NCBI GenBank assembly: GCA_965247035.1
Contig: CBDFGJ010000001.1
Coordinates: 1,488,001 to 1,552,000 of the forward strand
Origin: Azophilus sp965247035
GTDB lineage: Bacteria; Pseudomonadota; Gammaproteobacteria; Pseudomonadales; Azotimanducaceae
DNA: 64,000 nucleotides
Reading direction: 5' to 3'
Shown here: piece after piece, positions 26,348-33,867 of the stretch
Numbering within the stretch: position 1 is the stretch's first letter
Layout of the letters: each line of letters starts with the position of its first letter
Notes under the pieces: model-generated
Told to the model about the DNA's origin: nothing
The model's database searches: none
The model's input: only the letters and a program-made list of their open reading frames with translations
Program-made: the position numbers and the translations under genes

Positions 26348-28042
26348 ATGACAACCGCCCAACCTATTCGTGTCGCCGCCGCCCAGTTCCATGTGGGTGA
26401 TGATATTGAGGCAAACTTGGCAAGTTGCCTGCATTGGCTGGAACAGGCCAGCACCTGCCGGCCCGACCTGGTCGTCCTGCCCGAATTTTGTAATCACCTG
26501 TCCTGGTATGAAGACAAGCAGCATTGCTTTTACGTATCGGTTCGCCTCGAAGGCCCATTCCTTGCGGCCATTGCCGCCAAGAGCCGTGAACTGGGTATTC
26601 ACGTTGTCGTGAACTGCACCGTGCAACGACCCGACGGTAACGCCACAGGCTCCAGCCTCCTGTACGGACCTTCTGGTGAGTTACTGGCTGACAATACCAA
26701 GCAAATATATATCGGTCATGAGAATGATTTTTTACGCAAGGCAAAGACTGAAGGCCCCATTGCGGATACCCCGCTGGGGCGTCTAGGCCTCTACGCATGC
26801 ATGGACGGGGTGATCAACGAAACTCCGCGCTGTCTTGCGTTGAATGGCGGCCAGGTGATGCTGAACAGTCTCAATTCATTTGCGACTGACGAGGCGTCCT
26901 TGCATATCCCTGTGCGAGCCGCCGAGAACAAGGTGTTCGTAGTGGCGGCCAACAAGGTTGGCCCACTGGTGCCGGAGCAGATGCTCAGCGCGATCAGCGC
27001 CGGCACCGGTATTCCCGAGAATTTTCTTTGCGGCGCGGGTGCAAGCCAAGTGGTGGCACCCGACGGACAGGTGCTTGCCATAGCCTCGACTGACCAGGCT
27101 GAGTTTATCTATGCCGACATTGATGTCGCACTTGCTGACGACAAACGTCGCCCTGACGGGACTGATATATTTGCGAGCCGTCGCCCCGCGCTTTACGGCC
27201 CTATCGCTCAAAGCCCGGCTGATCAGATATTGCCGCCGATGGACGGTAGCAGCGAGGTCCAGGCGGCTGTCATCCAACTGCCAGCGCCAGACGATTTTGA
27301 CGAGTTGGCTGCAGCACTCCAGAGTGCGCTGGATCAGGGCGCCGCCTTGCTGGCATTACCTCCCATGACTGGCGACCTTGCCGACCTCGGTCGGGCCGCT
27401 CGTTTCGGAGCCGAGGCTGTTGAGGTTATCGTGAAGTCCTGTGGGAATGCCTGCGTTGGTACAGCCATCGTGCAGCATTTGCCGGATGATAACTACCAGT
27501 ACACGGCAGTTCTCATCGACAATGCCGGCATCATCCTGCAACAGCCCCAGGTGCATCGGTCGGAACGCTTTGCCTTCAGCGAGCCAGCCGGGAGCTTCCA
27601 GACTTGTGAAACACCCTGGGGACGTGTCGCGGTTGTGCCTTCAGATGACAGTATTTACCCTGAAACATTCCGCCTGCTGGCGATGGCCGGTGTTGAGGTC
27701 GCACTGCTGCCCTTGTCGCCACTGGAAGATTGGGAGCTAAAGACGGGTCTGTTGGAGCGTTCGGCTGAGAATCGGATCAACCTGCTGGTGGCCCCTGACA
27801 AGTCGTCCCACGGGGTGGGATTTATCAGCTCCCTGCAAACTGATTTCACGGTTATGACCGAGTGGCATGAGCGCGCATTCGATGGTTTGCTGAGCCAACC
27901 CGAGTGGCATCAATGCCCACCCGGGCCGGGCGTAACGGTGAGAACTGTGCGTCCCGCCAATGCCGCCAACAAGGTTGTCTCGCAAAATACTGATCTCTTG
28001 GCCGACAGGCCCTGGGCTTTGTGCGCCGCCATCTTGCGCTGA
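26348..28042 (+). CDS. Tandem nitrilase-superfamily (C-N hydrolase) protein
   Basis: A 564-residue protein made of two nitrilase-fold domains. The first (about 1-285) has the full Glu-Lys-Cys triad: E46 in VVLPEF, K118 in DNTKQIY and C151 in LYACMDG. The second (about 300-560) keeps the fold but has LALPPM in place of the Glu motif and VVPSDDSIYPE in place of the Cys motif, so it is catalytically dead and probably structural. The superfamily hydrolyses nitriles and amides or amidines. In this cluster an amide or lactam derived from a pyrrole or maleimide ring would be a logical substrate. An FNR-type palindrome precedes it. Confidence 0.85.
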   Translation: MTTAQPIRVAAAQFHVGDDIEANLASCLHWLEQASTCRPDLVVLPEFCNHLSWYEDKQHCFYVSVRLEGPFLAAIAAKSRELGIHVVVNCTVQRPDGNATGSSLLYGPSGELLADNTKQIYIGHENDFLRKAKTEGPIADTPLGRLGLYACMDGVINETPRCLALNGGQVMLNSLNSFATDEASLHIPVRAAENKVFVVAANKVGPLVPEQMLSAISAGTGIPENFLCGAGASQVVAPDGQVLAIASTDQAEFIYADIDVALADDKRRPDGTDIFASRRPALYGPIAQSPADQILPPMDGSSEVQAAVIQLPAPDDFDELAAALQSALDQGAALLALPPMTGDLADLGRAARFGAEAVEVIVKSCGNACVGTAIVQHLPDDNYQYTAVLIDNAGIILQQPQVHRSERFAFSEPAGSFQTCETPWGRVAVVPSDDSIYPETFRLLAMAGVEVALLPLSPLEDWELKTGLLERSAENRINLLVAPDKSSHGVGFISSLQTDFTVMTEWHERAFDGLLSQPEWHQCPPGPGVTVRTVRPANAANKVVSQNTDLLADRPWALCAAILR

Positions 28043-28063
28043 TTTCGCCGGGCCATATCTTTT

Positions 28064-28077
28064 TTGAGATTTATCAA
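28064..28077 (+). promoter_or_regulatory. FNR-type operator upstream of second RCCR-like gene
   Basis: TTGAG-ATTT-ATCAA matches 9 of 10 bases of TTGAT-N4-ATCAA and is centred about 69 bases before ATG 28140. It lies in the 97-base gap after the nitrilase gene, showing that this gene may have its own promoter. Confidence 0.5.
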
Positions 28078-28139
28078 GGGGTTGGCCGGAGTCGGACTCC
28101 ACACTGAACCACACATCACAAGAGTAGACGGAAAGAGCC

Positions 28140-28922
28140 ATGTCGAATCCGGATTCAGGTGATTCTCTACCGGGAAAACTGTTTTCCACGACGCTTAATT
28201 GCCTCGTTGAACGATTGGGGCTGGAGGAGCAGTTGGGCGACGATGGTGGCAGTTACCTGCCGCTGGTCAGTCATCTGCCCATGGCTCAGGGCGAGATAGG
28301 TGTTGTGCGCCTTTTCACGGGCGGGCCATTGTTCCGTGTGGTCACCTGCTCAATTACGGTGGAAGCGATGGAACTTGATTCACATATGTTATTTGCTTTT
28401 ACCCCGGGTACCAGTGCAGTGCCGCACTTCACCCTGGACTCAGTGAAAGCGGGCGGGCATTTTGCCTTTCACCTTGATTTGATTCCGCGCCTGGACCTCG
28501 GCGCAAACCTGGCCTACATGGATGAGGTGTTCGTTCCCTTGACCGAAACACATGCAACCTGCTCCGCCATTGAAGGACTCAGTCCTGCCCACCTCTCGCC
28601 CAGGCAGTACGCAATCATGTCGCCCTGGATGCTCGCCAATCGCGCATCTGAATCGGCATTCAAGATGATTGAGGACGCGGTGAGTCAGTACCAGCAGCAC
28701 TGGTTCGAATTACTGGACCACGGGGTTTCCCAAGAAGCCCTCGCAGAGGTCACCGTTGCAGAATTAATGGACAGGAACCTGCGCAACAAGAGAATTATTT
28801 TCGATCCCGATGTCGACCCGGTGTGGCAGCAAATTACACCGATGATTGGAGAAGATACCGTGGCGGATCAGCGCGCGCTGCTGATTGGAGAAGACGAAGG
28901 AGGAGGAAGCACCCATGATTAA
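28140..28922 (+). CDS. Second red chlorophyll catabolite reductase-like protein
   Basis: A 260-residue paralogue of the protein at 21704-22525. It shares the RCCR pattern AVPHFTLDS, HLDLIPRLDLGANLAYMDEVF, LSPRQYAIMSPWML and a C-terminal DRNLRNKRIIFD followed by an ITPMIGEDTVADQ segment. It lacks the longer N-terminus of the first protein. The two differ enough to suggest two steps or two substrates. Family knowledge points to ferredoxin-dependent reduction of linear tetrapyrroles; direct evidence is lacking. The last codons overlap the acyl-CoA dehydrogenase start by eight bases, so the two are translationally coupled. Confidence 0.65.
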   Translation: MSNPDSGDSLPGKLFSTTLNCLVERLGLEEQLGDDGGSYLPLVSHLPMAQGEIGVVRLFTGGPLFRVVTCSITVEAMELDSHMLFAFTPGTSAVPHFTLDSVKAGGHFAFHLDLIPRLDLGANLAYMDEVFVPLTETHATCSAIEGLSPAHLSPRQYAIMSPWMLANRASESAFKMIEDAVSQYQQHWFELLDHGVSQEALAEVTVAELMDRNLRNKRIIFDPDVDPVWQQITPMIGEDTVADQRALLIGEDEGGGSTHD

Positions 28923-30183
28923 ATTGACTGGCCAGGCCTTGCTCGAAGACATGAGCGCGGAGGAACTTGCTCGTGCAGAAGTGGTGGAAAGTATATTGCC
29001 GGCGTTGCGTGCGGTAGCGGCAGAGACTGACAGCAAGGGGGAGTTCCATGTTCCCCATGTCGCCACCTTGAGTGACGCCGGCCTGCTGGGTCTTATCGTG
29101 CCCGAGGCATACGGTGGCCTCGGTGGTGGCCTACGGGATTTATGCGCGGCTACTTTTGCGCTGGCCACGGCCTGCCCGTCTACGGCTTTAACCTTTTTCT
29201 TTCACTGCAGTTCCGCCTCGCGCGGCTTGCTGGCACTGGAGGCGCTTGATGCGGGCCTGTTTTCCGAGGAAGAGGCACCCACCGTTCGAGCGTTCGCAGA
29301 ACAGGTGCTTTACACCATGGGACGTGATGGCAAGTGGCTGGCAAATTTTGCCAGCGAGTCAGTCAAATCCGAGCAAGCGGCCATCACTATCAGTACCAGC
29401 GCAAAACCGGTGGAAGGCGGTTATCGCCTCAATGGCGTCAAGTCTTTTGGTTGTGCCACAGGGGTGGCCGACCGCTACCTGGTGGCAGCCGGTCTTGAGG
29501 GTCATGCTACCGTCAAGGGTCTGTGTACGTTTTTTGTGAACAGGGATGCCGAGGGTGTCAGCGAGCGTGAACATTGGGATGCAATAGGTATGCGTGGCAC
29601 CGCCACACATGGCATTATTCTTGAGGATGTATTTGTGGCAAGTGATGCAGCTCTGGCCATTCCCGCTGCTTTTACACGTTGCATGCAGATGAGTCGGGGC
29701 AGTTTCGTGGGTAATCAGGTGGCGGCTATCGCCTGCTATCTGGGCGCTGCCCGCAGTCTTTATCAGTACACCATTGGCCAGTTGCGCGACAAAAAGTTTG
29801 CGGACAGCGACAAGCCTGTCGGTACAGCGCCCTACCAGCAAGAGTTGATAGGCCATATGCTGGTCGAGCTTGAAACAGCCAGCCTGTGGCTGCGCCGCCA
29901 GATAGAACTGGAAAGCAGTGAAACCCCCATACTTTCCAAGGACGAGGTGGTTAAACGTTGGCGCCTGTGCAAGGGAGTGGTGGCAGAATCCGCCTTCAAG
30001 CTTGGCACCTATTCTGTGAAGGCCTGTGGTACCGGCGGTACCGGTAACCGCGGTGTGCCCGCCAGGGCATTGCGTGACTTGTGTATGGGACTGGTTCAGG
30101 CATTTCCCGCGGAGCGCGGACGGCTGATGGCTGCCCAGATGGAGATCGAAGGCACCGAACAGACACAGTTCGGTACAGGCTAG
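28915..30183 (+). CDS. Acyl-CoA dehydrogenase family protein
   Basis: A 422-residue flavoprotein read from ATG 28915 because AGGAGG stands at 28900-28905; a longer frame begins at 28885. It shows the family order: an N-terminal helical domain with LIVPEAYGGLGGG, a middle beta domain (GYRLNGVKSFGCATGVADRYLV, MRGTATHGIILEDVFV) and a C-terminal helical domain (KACGTGGTGNRGVPARALRDL). The last motif resembles that of flavin-dependent monooxygenases and nitroalkane-oxidase-like members that do not use CoA esters. It could therefore act on a ring compound. It follows the RCCR-like gene with overlap. Confidence 0.85.
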   Translation: MIKLTGQALLEDMSAEELARAEVVESILPALRAVAAETDSKGEFHVPHVATLSDAGLLGLIVPEAYGGLGGGLRDLCAATFALATACPSTALTFFFHCSSASRGLLALEALDAGLFSEEEAPTVRAFAEQVLYTMGRDGKWLANFASESVKSEQAAITISTSAKPVEGGYRLNGVKSFGCATGVADRYLVAAGLEGHATVKGLCTFFVNRDAEGVSEREHWDAIGMRGTATHGIILEDVFVASDAALAIPAAFTRCMQMSRGSFVGNQVAAIACYLGAARSLYQYTIGQLRDKKFADSDKPVGTAPYQQELIGHMLVELETASLWLRRQIELESSETPILSKDEVVKRWRLCKGVVAESAFKLGTYSVKACGTGGTGNRGVPARALRDLCMGLVQAFPAERGRLMAAQMEIEGTEQTQFGTG

Positions 30184-30213
30184 TCCCGCCAGGGTCTGCA
30201 GCAGGAATTGAAA

Positions 30214-30342
30214 ATGGAAATTGCGCAGCCCGACCTCATCGGTGGATTCAAGTGCTCCGGCATAGGGCGCAGCGGAGGCAAGTACAGCACAGAGGAATTC
30301 ACCGAGGTGAAATGGGTCAGCGTATCCCTGGAGGATGTTTGA
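30214..30342 (+). pseudogene. Aldehyde dehydrogenase C-terminal remnant
   Basis: The 42 codons encode PDLIGGFKCSGIGRSGG followed by KYSTEEFTEVKWVSVSL, the conserved last 40 residues of benzaldehyde-dehydrogenase-like ALDHs. The frame continues upstream without homology to the stop of the acyl-CoA dehydrogenase, so about 430 residues including the catalytic Cys are deleted. The stop overlaps the start of the next hydrolase. Confidence 0.7.
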
Positions 30343-30344
30343 GC

Positions 30345-31150
30345 GTGGCGCAATCCGATAAGACAAAGCGAGCCTACGCTGATGTGAGGGGCCGACAACT
30401 ACATTATCGCGTGGCTGGAAATCCCGATCACCCCCCGTTGCTGCTGTTACATCAGAGCCCCAGCAACTCGGCAATGTACGAGTTGTTGATGGCGCAACTG
30501 GCAGGGCAATTTTACCTGATGGCGCCCGATACCCCGGGCTTTGGCGCCAGTGACCCGCTTCCCGATGGCGATATTTCCATTGCCGGTTACGCAGCGGTTA
30601 TACAGGCTTTCCTGGAATTGATGGGCATCCCCCGCAGTTTTGTCTTTGGACATCACACGGGAGCGGGCATCGCAGTCCAGTGGAGCACGACTTCCCCGGC
30701 TTGTCGCTGGCGATGGTGCTATCAGGTCCGCCGCTGCTCGACGATGAATTGCGTGAGACCTTGCCGGGAATGGCGAGTCCATTCGATCGTAAGGCGGATG
30801 GTGGGCACCTGCTGCAAATGTGGCAGCGAATTTACCAGAAAGACCCCGGCGCGCCTCTGGACTTGGTGGAGCGCGAGGTATTGAGCGCGCTGGCCAGCGG
30901 CGAGACTTATCATGCTTCCTATACTGCCGTGACACAGCAGCCTTGCGCTCGTCAATTGCCATCAATCGCTTGTCAGGTGCTGGTATTTGCCGGCGACAGT
31001 GACCCCTTGTATCAAGCCGTCGCGCCCACTGCGGCGTTATTGGAAAAAGGTGAATCCGCGCAGCTCCCCGGTGGCGAGCGCACCTATGTCTGCGAACGGC
31101 AGGTGGCGGTAGTCGCCTCTCTTCTGAGAGATTTTTTCAGGCAGATATGA
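30345..31150 (+). pseudogene. Alpha/beta hydrolase with one-base frameshift (NicD-like position)
   Basis: The start is GTG 30345 (or TTG 30339) with GGAGG at 30330-30334. The first frame gives YRVAGNPDHPPLLLLHQSP, then MAPDTPGFGASDPL and FVFGHHTGAG, and ends in nonsense after AVQ. The second frame takes over at about 30680 with EHDFPGLSLAMVLSGPPLLDD and runs to FFRQI at 31150. One missing base (CAGTGGAG for CAGTTGGAG) explains the break. The nucleophile elbow reads GHHTG rather than GxSxG, a variant seen in a subset of this superfamily. Its place before the maleamate-amidohydrolase-like gene parallels NicD, the N-formylmaleamate deformylase of nicotinate degradation. Confidence 0.75.
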
Positions 31151-31159
31151 AGTCAGAAA

Positions 31160-31753
31160 ATGGATCTTGAGCACAACAACCTGGGGCTGGGGGAAAACCC
31201 CGCCCTGCTCATCGTGGACATGATTCGGGGGTTTACTGACCCGGCCTGCCCTCTGGGCAGTGATTGCCCTGAGGTCGTGGAAGCCAATCGCAGTCTGTTG
31301 AACGAGTTCCACAAGGCCGGCCAACCAGTGATATTTACTACTGTGGTCTATCACAGCGACGACCAGGCCAGGGTATTCCGCGACAAGATAGACGCCCTCA
31401 ACCTGTTAACCCCTGCGTCCGACTGGGTGAAGCTGGACCCCAGGCTCCCGTTTCACTCCGGCGATATTTTGCTGGAGAAGCAATGGGCCAGTGCGTTTCA
31501 TAAAACGGGACTGGATGAACGGTTGCGCGCTATGGGGGTGGATTCACTGGTGGTGACAGGCCTGACAACCAGTGGTTGTGTGCGGGCAACGGCCGTGGAT
31601 GGCCTGCAATATGACTATAGAGTGGTGGTGCCGCGTGAGGCCGTGGGCGATCGCAACGCCAATGCGCACGAAGCCAATTTGTTTGACCTGCACGCCAAAT
31701 ACGCTGATGTGAATAGCCTGGCCGATGTCATCCGGGCCATTCCCGTGGCTTGA
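31160..31753 (+). CDS. Isochorismatase-family amidohydrolase, maleamate amidohydrolase-like
   Basis: A 197-residue cysteine hydrolase with the triad Asp20 (LLIVDMIRGF), Lys107 (LLEKQWASAF) and Cys140 (TTSGCVRATAVD), plus the cis-peptide signature TGLTTSGC. The N-terminal IVDM-x-RGFTDPACPLG matches N-carbamoylsarcosine- and maleamate-amidohydrolase (NicF)-type members rather than true isochorismatases. The reaction would release ammonia from a maleamate-like amide. It lies between the broken alpha/beta hydrolase and the flavin monooxygenase with short spacing, in a run resembling nicD-nicF-nicC-nicE. Confidence 0.85.
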   Translation: MDLEHNNLGLGENPALLIVDMIRGFTDPACPLGSDCPEVVEANRSLLNEFHKAGQPVIFTTVVYHSDDQARVFRDKIDALNLLTPASDWVKLDPRLPFHSGDILLEKQWASAFHKTGLDERLRAMGVDSLVVTGLTTSGCVRATAVDGLQYDYRVVVPREAVGDRNANAHEANLFDLHAKYADVNSLADVIRAIPVA

Positions 31754-31769
31754 GAGAGTTCCGGAGAAG

Positions 31770-32990
31770 ATGTCTGTAATAAAAAAATTGCCCGTGATTA
31801 TTGCCGGTTCGGGGCCTGTGGGATCGTTTCTCGCACTTTATCTTGCAGGTCGTGATGTCCCTGTGATTCTGCTTGAAAAGGAGGCGGTGCTGCCCGTCGA
31901 TCTGCGTGCGTCCACTTTTCATCCCCCCAGCCTGGAGATGATAGCGGACCTCGGTCATGGTGTGATTGACGATATGCTCGCGCAAGGTCTGGTAGCAGAC
32001 CGCTATCAGTACCGCGATCGCCAGACGAATGAAGTGGCAACCTTTGATATGAAGCTGATCGCGGACAGTACGCGCTATCCTTTTCGCCTGCAGTTGGAGC
32101 AGTATGAATTTACCCGACTGGTGAATGAGCGTCTGCAGGTGCTTCCTTGTGCTGATGTTCGCTTTTCGAATGAAGTGACAGGTTTCACCCAGCAGCCGGA
32201 TAAGGTGGAGGTCGAAGTACAAGCCCCCGAGGGCGCCCGGACCTTGAGTGCTTCCTTCCTGGTGAGTGCGGAGGGTGCGCGTTCGAGTATTCGCAAGCAG
32301 GCGGGTATTGATTATTTGGGCTTTACCTACGATGAAAAATTCCTGGTAGTCAGCACCAATTTTCCCTTCGAGGAGGTGTTTGATGGCCTGTCCTGGGTAA
32401 ACTACATGTCCGACCCGGACGAGTGGTGTGTCATCCTGCGTACCGAAAAGCTGTGGCGGGTCTTGTTCCCGACCAGGCCGCACACTGAAGCTGAGGAACA
32501 GCTGTTTTTATCTGATGAGTTTATACAGGAGAGGTTGCATCATCTGTGGGACAAGGAAGGCGATTACGAGATTGGTCACCGTACGCTCTACAGTGTCAAC
32601 CAGCGCGTAGCCGAAACCTATTTTAGCGGTCGAGTGGTACTGGCCGGAGATGCCTGCCATATTAACAATCCCTTGGGTGGCATGGGAATGAACGGCGGCT
32701 TGCACGATGCGAACAATCTTGGCACCAAGCTCGTGCAGATTCTTCGTGATGGTGAAGCGCATGAGCTTCTGTTCGAACGATACAACAGGCAGCGCCGTGA
32801 CCTCGCTGTCCGCTTCGTGCAGGACCATACGGTCGCCAATAAGAAACTGATGGAGGCCCGGGATACAGACGCCCAAAAGGCCCGGCAGAAGATGCTCATG
32901 AAAACGGCTGCGGACCCGTTCCGGGCAAAGGAGTTTCTGCTGGAGCGTGCGATGATCAACTGCGTGCGCGACAGCGAGGCTGTGGCATGA
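31770..32990 (+). CDS. FAD-dependent class A monooxygenase
   Basis: A 406-residue flavoprotein hydroxylase read from ATG 31770 (GGAGAAG at 31763). It has the Rossmann motif GSGPVGSFLALYL at residues 13-25, the EGARSSIR segment in place of the DG motif, and the FAD ribityl motif GDACHINNPLGGMGMNGG. Family members use NAD(P)H and oxygen to hydroxylate aromatic or heteroaromatic rings; 6-hydroxynicotinate 3-monooxygenase (NicC) and p-hydroxybenzoate hydroxylase are relatives. The ring substrate is unknown. It is flanked by maleamate-amidohydrolase-like and maleate-isomerase-like genes. Confidence 0.9.
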   Translation: MSVIKKLPVIIAGSGPVGSFLALYLAGRDVPVILLEKEAVLPVDLRASTFHPPSLEMIADLGHGVIDDMLAQGLVADRYQYRDRQTNEVATFDMKLIADSTRYPFRLQLEQYEFTRLVNERLQVLPCADVRFSNEVTGFTQQPDKVEVEVQAPEGARTLSASFLVSAEGARSSIRKQAGIDYLGFTYDEKFLVVSTNFPFEEVFDGLSWVNYMSDPDEWCVILRTEKLWRVLFPTRPHTEAEEQLFLSDEFIQERLHHLWDKEGDYEIGHRTLYSVNQRVAETYFSGRVVLAGDACHINNPLGGMGMNGGLHDANNLGTKLVQILRDGEAHELLFERYNRQRRDLAVRFVQDHTVANKKLMEARDTDAQKARQKMLMKTAADPFRAKEFLLERAMINCVRDSEAVA

Positions 32991-33021
32991 GTCCGGATAT
33001 AACCAACAGGAAACCATCGAC

Positions 33022-33855
33022 ATGAAGCTGAACCGGAATATCGACTTATCAAGGACCAGGGATCGTGACCAGTGTACCGGCGCTTATCTCGACAACTACA
33101 TAGGCCACCGGGCGAAAATCGGCGTGATCATTCCGTCCACCAACACCTCCGTGGAATACGATTGCCAGAAAGTGATTCCACGCGGGGTCACCTGGCATTT
33201 CAGTCGCTTCATGATTGAACATGCGGATCTCAGCGATGACAAAAATTTCATGAAGTTTCTGGACAAATTACGCGAGACCATCGGATCTTCCATTGACAGC
33301 CTGATGACCTGCAAGCCGGACCACGTGATGATGGGAATGTCCGCCGAAACCTTCTGGGGCGGTATCAAGGGTAACGATGGCTTCGTCGATAAAATCCAGA
33401 GCCGGGTCGGCCATGAAACCGGCCTGACCACCGGCGCCAACGCCGTGATTTCTGCGCTCGAGGCCTTGGATGTACCGGGAAACCAGAATAAGAACATTGC
33501 GGTTATCACGCCCTATCAACCGGTTGGCGACAAGAACGTGCGTCTGTTCTTTGAAGATTCCGGTTACAACGTCAAGCACGTGCTTGGCCTGCGCTGCGAG
33601 AATGCCCACGATGCCATTGCGTTGGTGCCCGACCACCATGTGATGGATATGGTGCGGCAGGTCGATGGTGACGATATCGATGCCATCATCCAGGTAGGCA
33701 CCAACCTCTCCACCCTTGACAGTTTCCCGGTAATCGAGAAATGGCTCGGTAAACCCGTGTTGCCAATCAATGTGGCAACAGTCTGGCATGCGCTGCGCAG
33801 TTGCGGGGTCGGCGACCAGTACGACCACATGGGCCGCCTGTTCGAGCAGCACTGA
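33022..33855 (+). CDS. Maleate isomerase / arylmalonate decarboxylase-like paralogue lacking the catalytic Cys
   Basis: A 277-residue protein closely similar to the one at 424-1200: GVIIPSTNTSVEYD, MMGMSAETFWGG, GLTTGANAV, VITPYQPVGDKNVR, GTNLSTLDSF and PINVATVWHALRSCG. The position equal to catalytic Cys206 of the paralogue is Val225 (QVGTNLS, codon at 33694). The Asp/Glu racemase-type two-base or Cys mechanism is therefore lost unless another residue serves. An extra N-terminal 25 residues precede the conserved core. It ends the nic-like run and is 31 bases after the monooxygenase. Confidence 0.8.
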   Translation: MKLNRNIDLSRTRDRDQCTGAYLDNYIGHRAKIGVIIPSTNTSVEYDCQKVIPRGVTWHFSRFMIEHADLSDDKNFMKFLDKLRETIGSSIDSLMTCKPDHVMMGMSAETFWGGIKGNDGFVDKIQSRVGHETGLTTGANAVISALEALDVPGNQNKNIAVITPYQPVGDKNVRLFFEDSGYNVKHVLGLRCENAHDAIALVPDHHVMDMVRQVDGDDIDAIIQVGTNLSTLDSFPVIEKWLGKPVLPINVATVWHALRSCGVGDQYDHMGRLFEQH

Positions 33856-33867
33856 ACGGGCCGGTCA

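Noticed and set aside
29359..30474. Long minus-strand open frame of about 371 codons opposite the acyl-CoA dehydrogenase
   Set aside because: It lies antisense to a clear acyl-CoA dehydrogenase with strong family motifs; the translation shows no domain and is His/Cys-rich, as expected of a shadow frame in GC-rich DNA.
31728..32483. Minus-strand open frame opposite the FAD monooxygenase
   Set aside because: It is a shadow of a gene with clear FAD motifs on the other strand.
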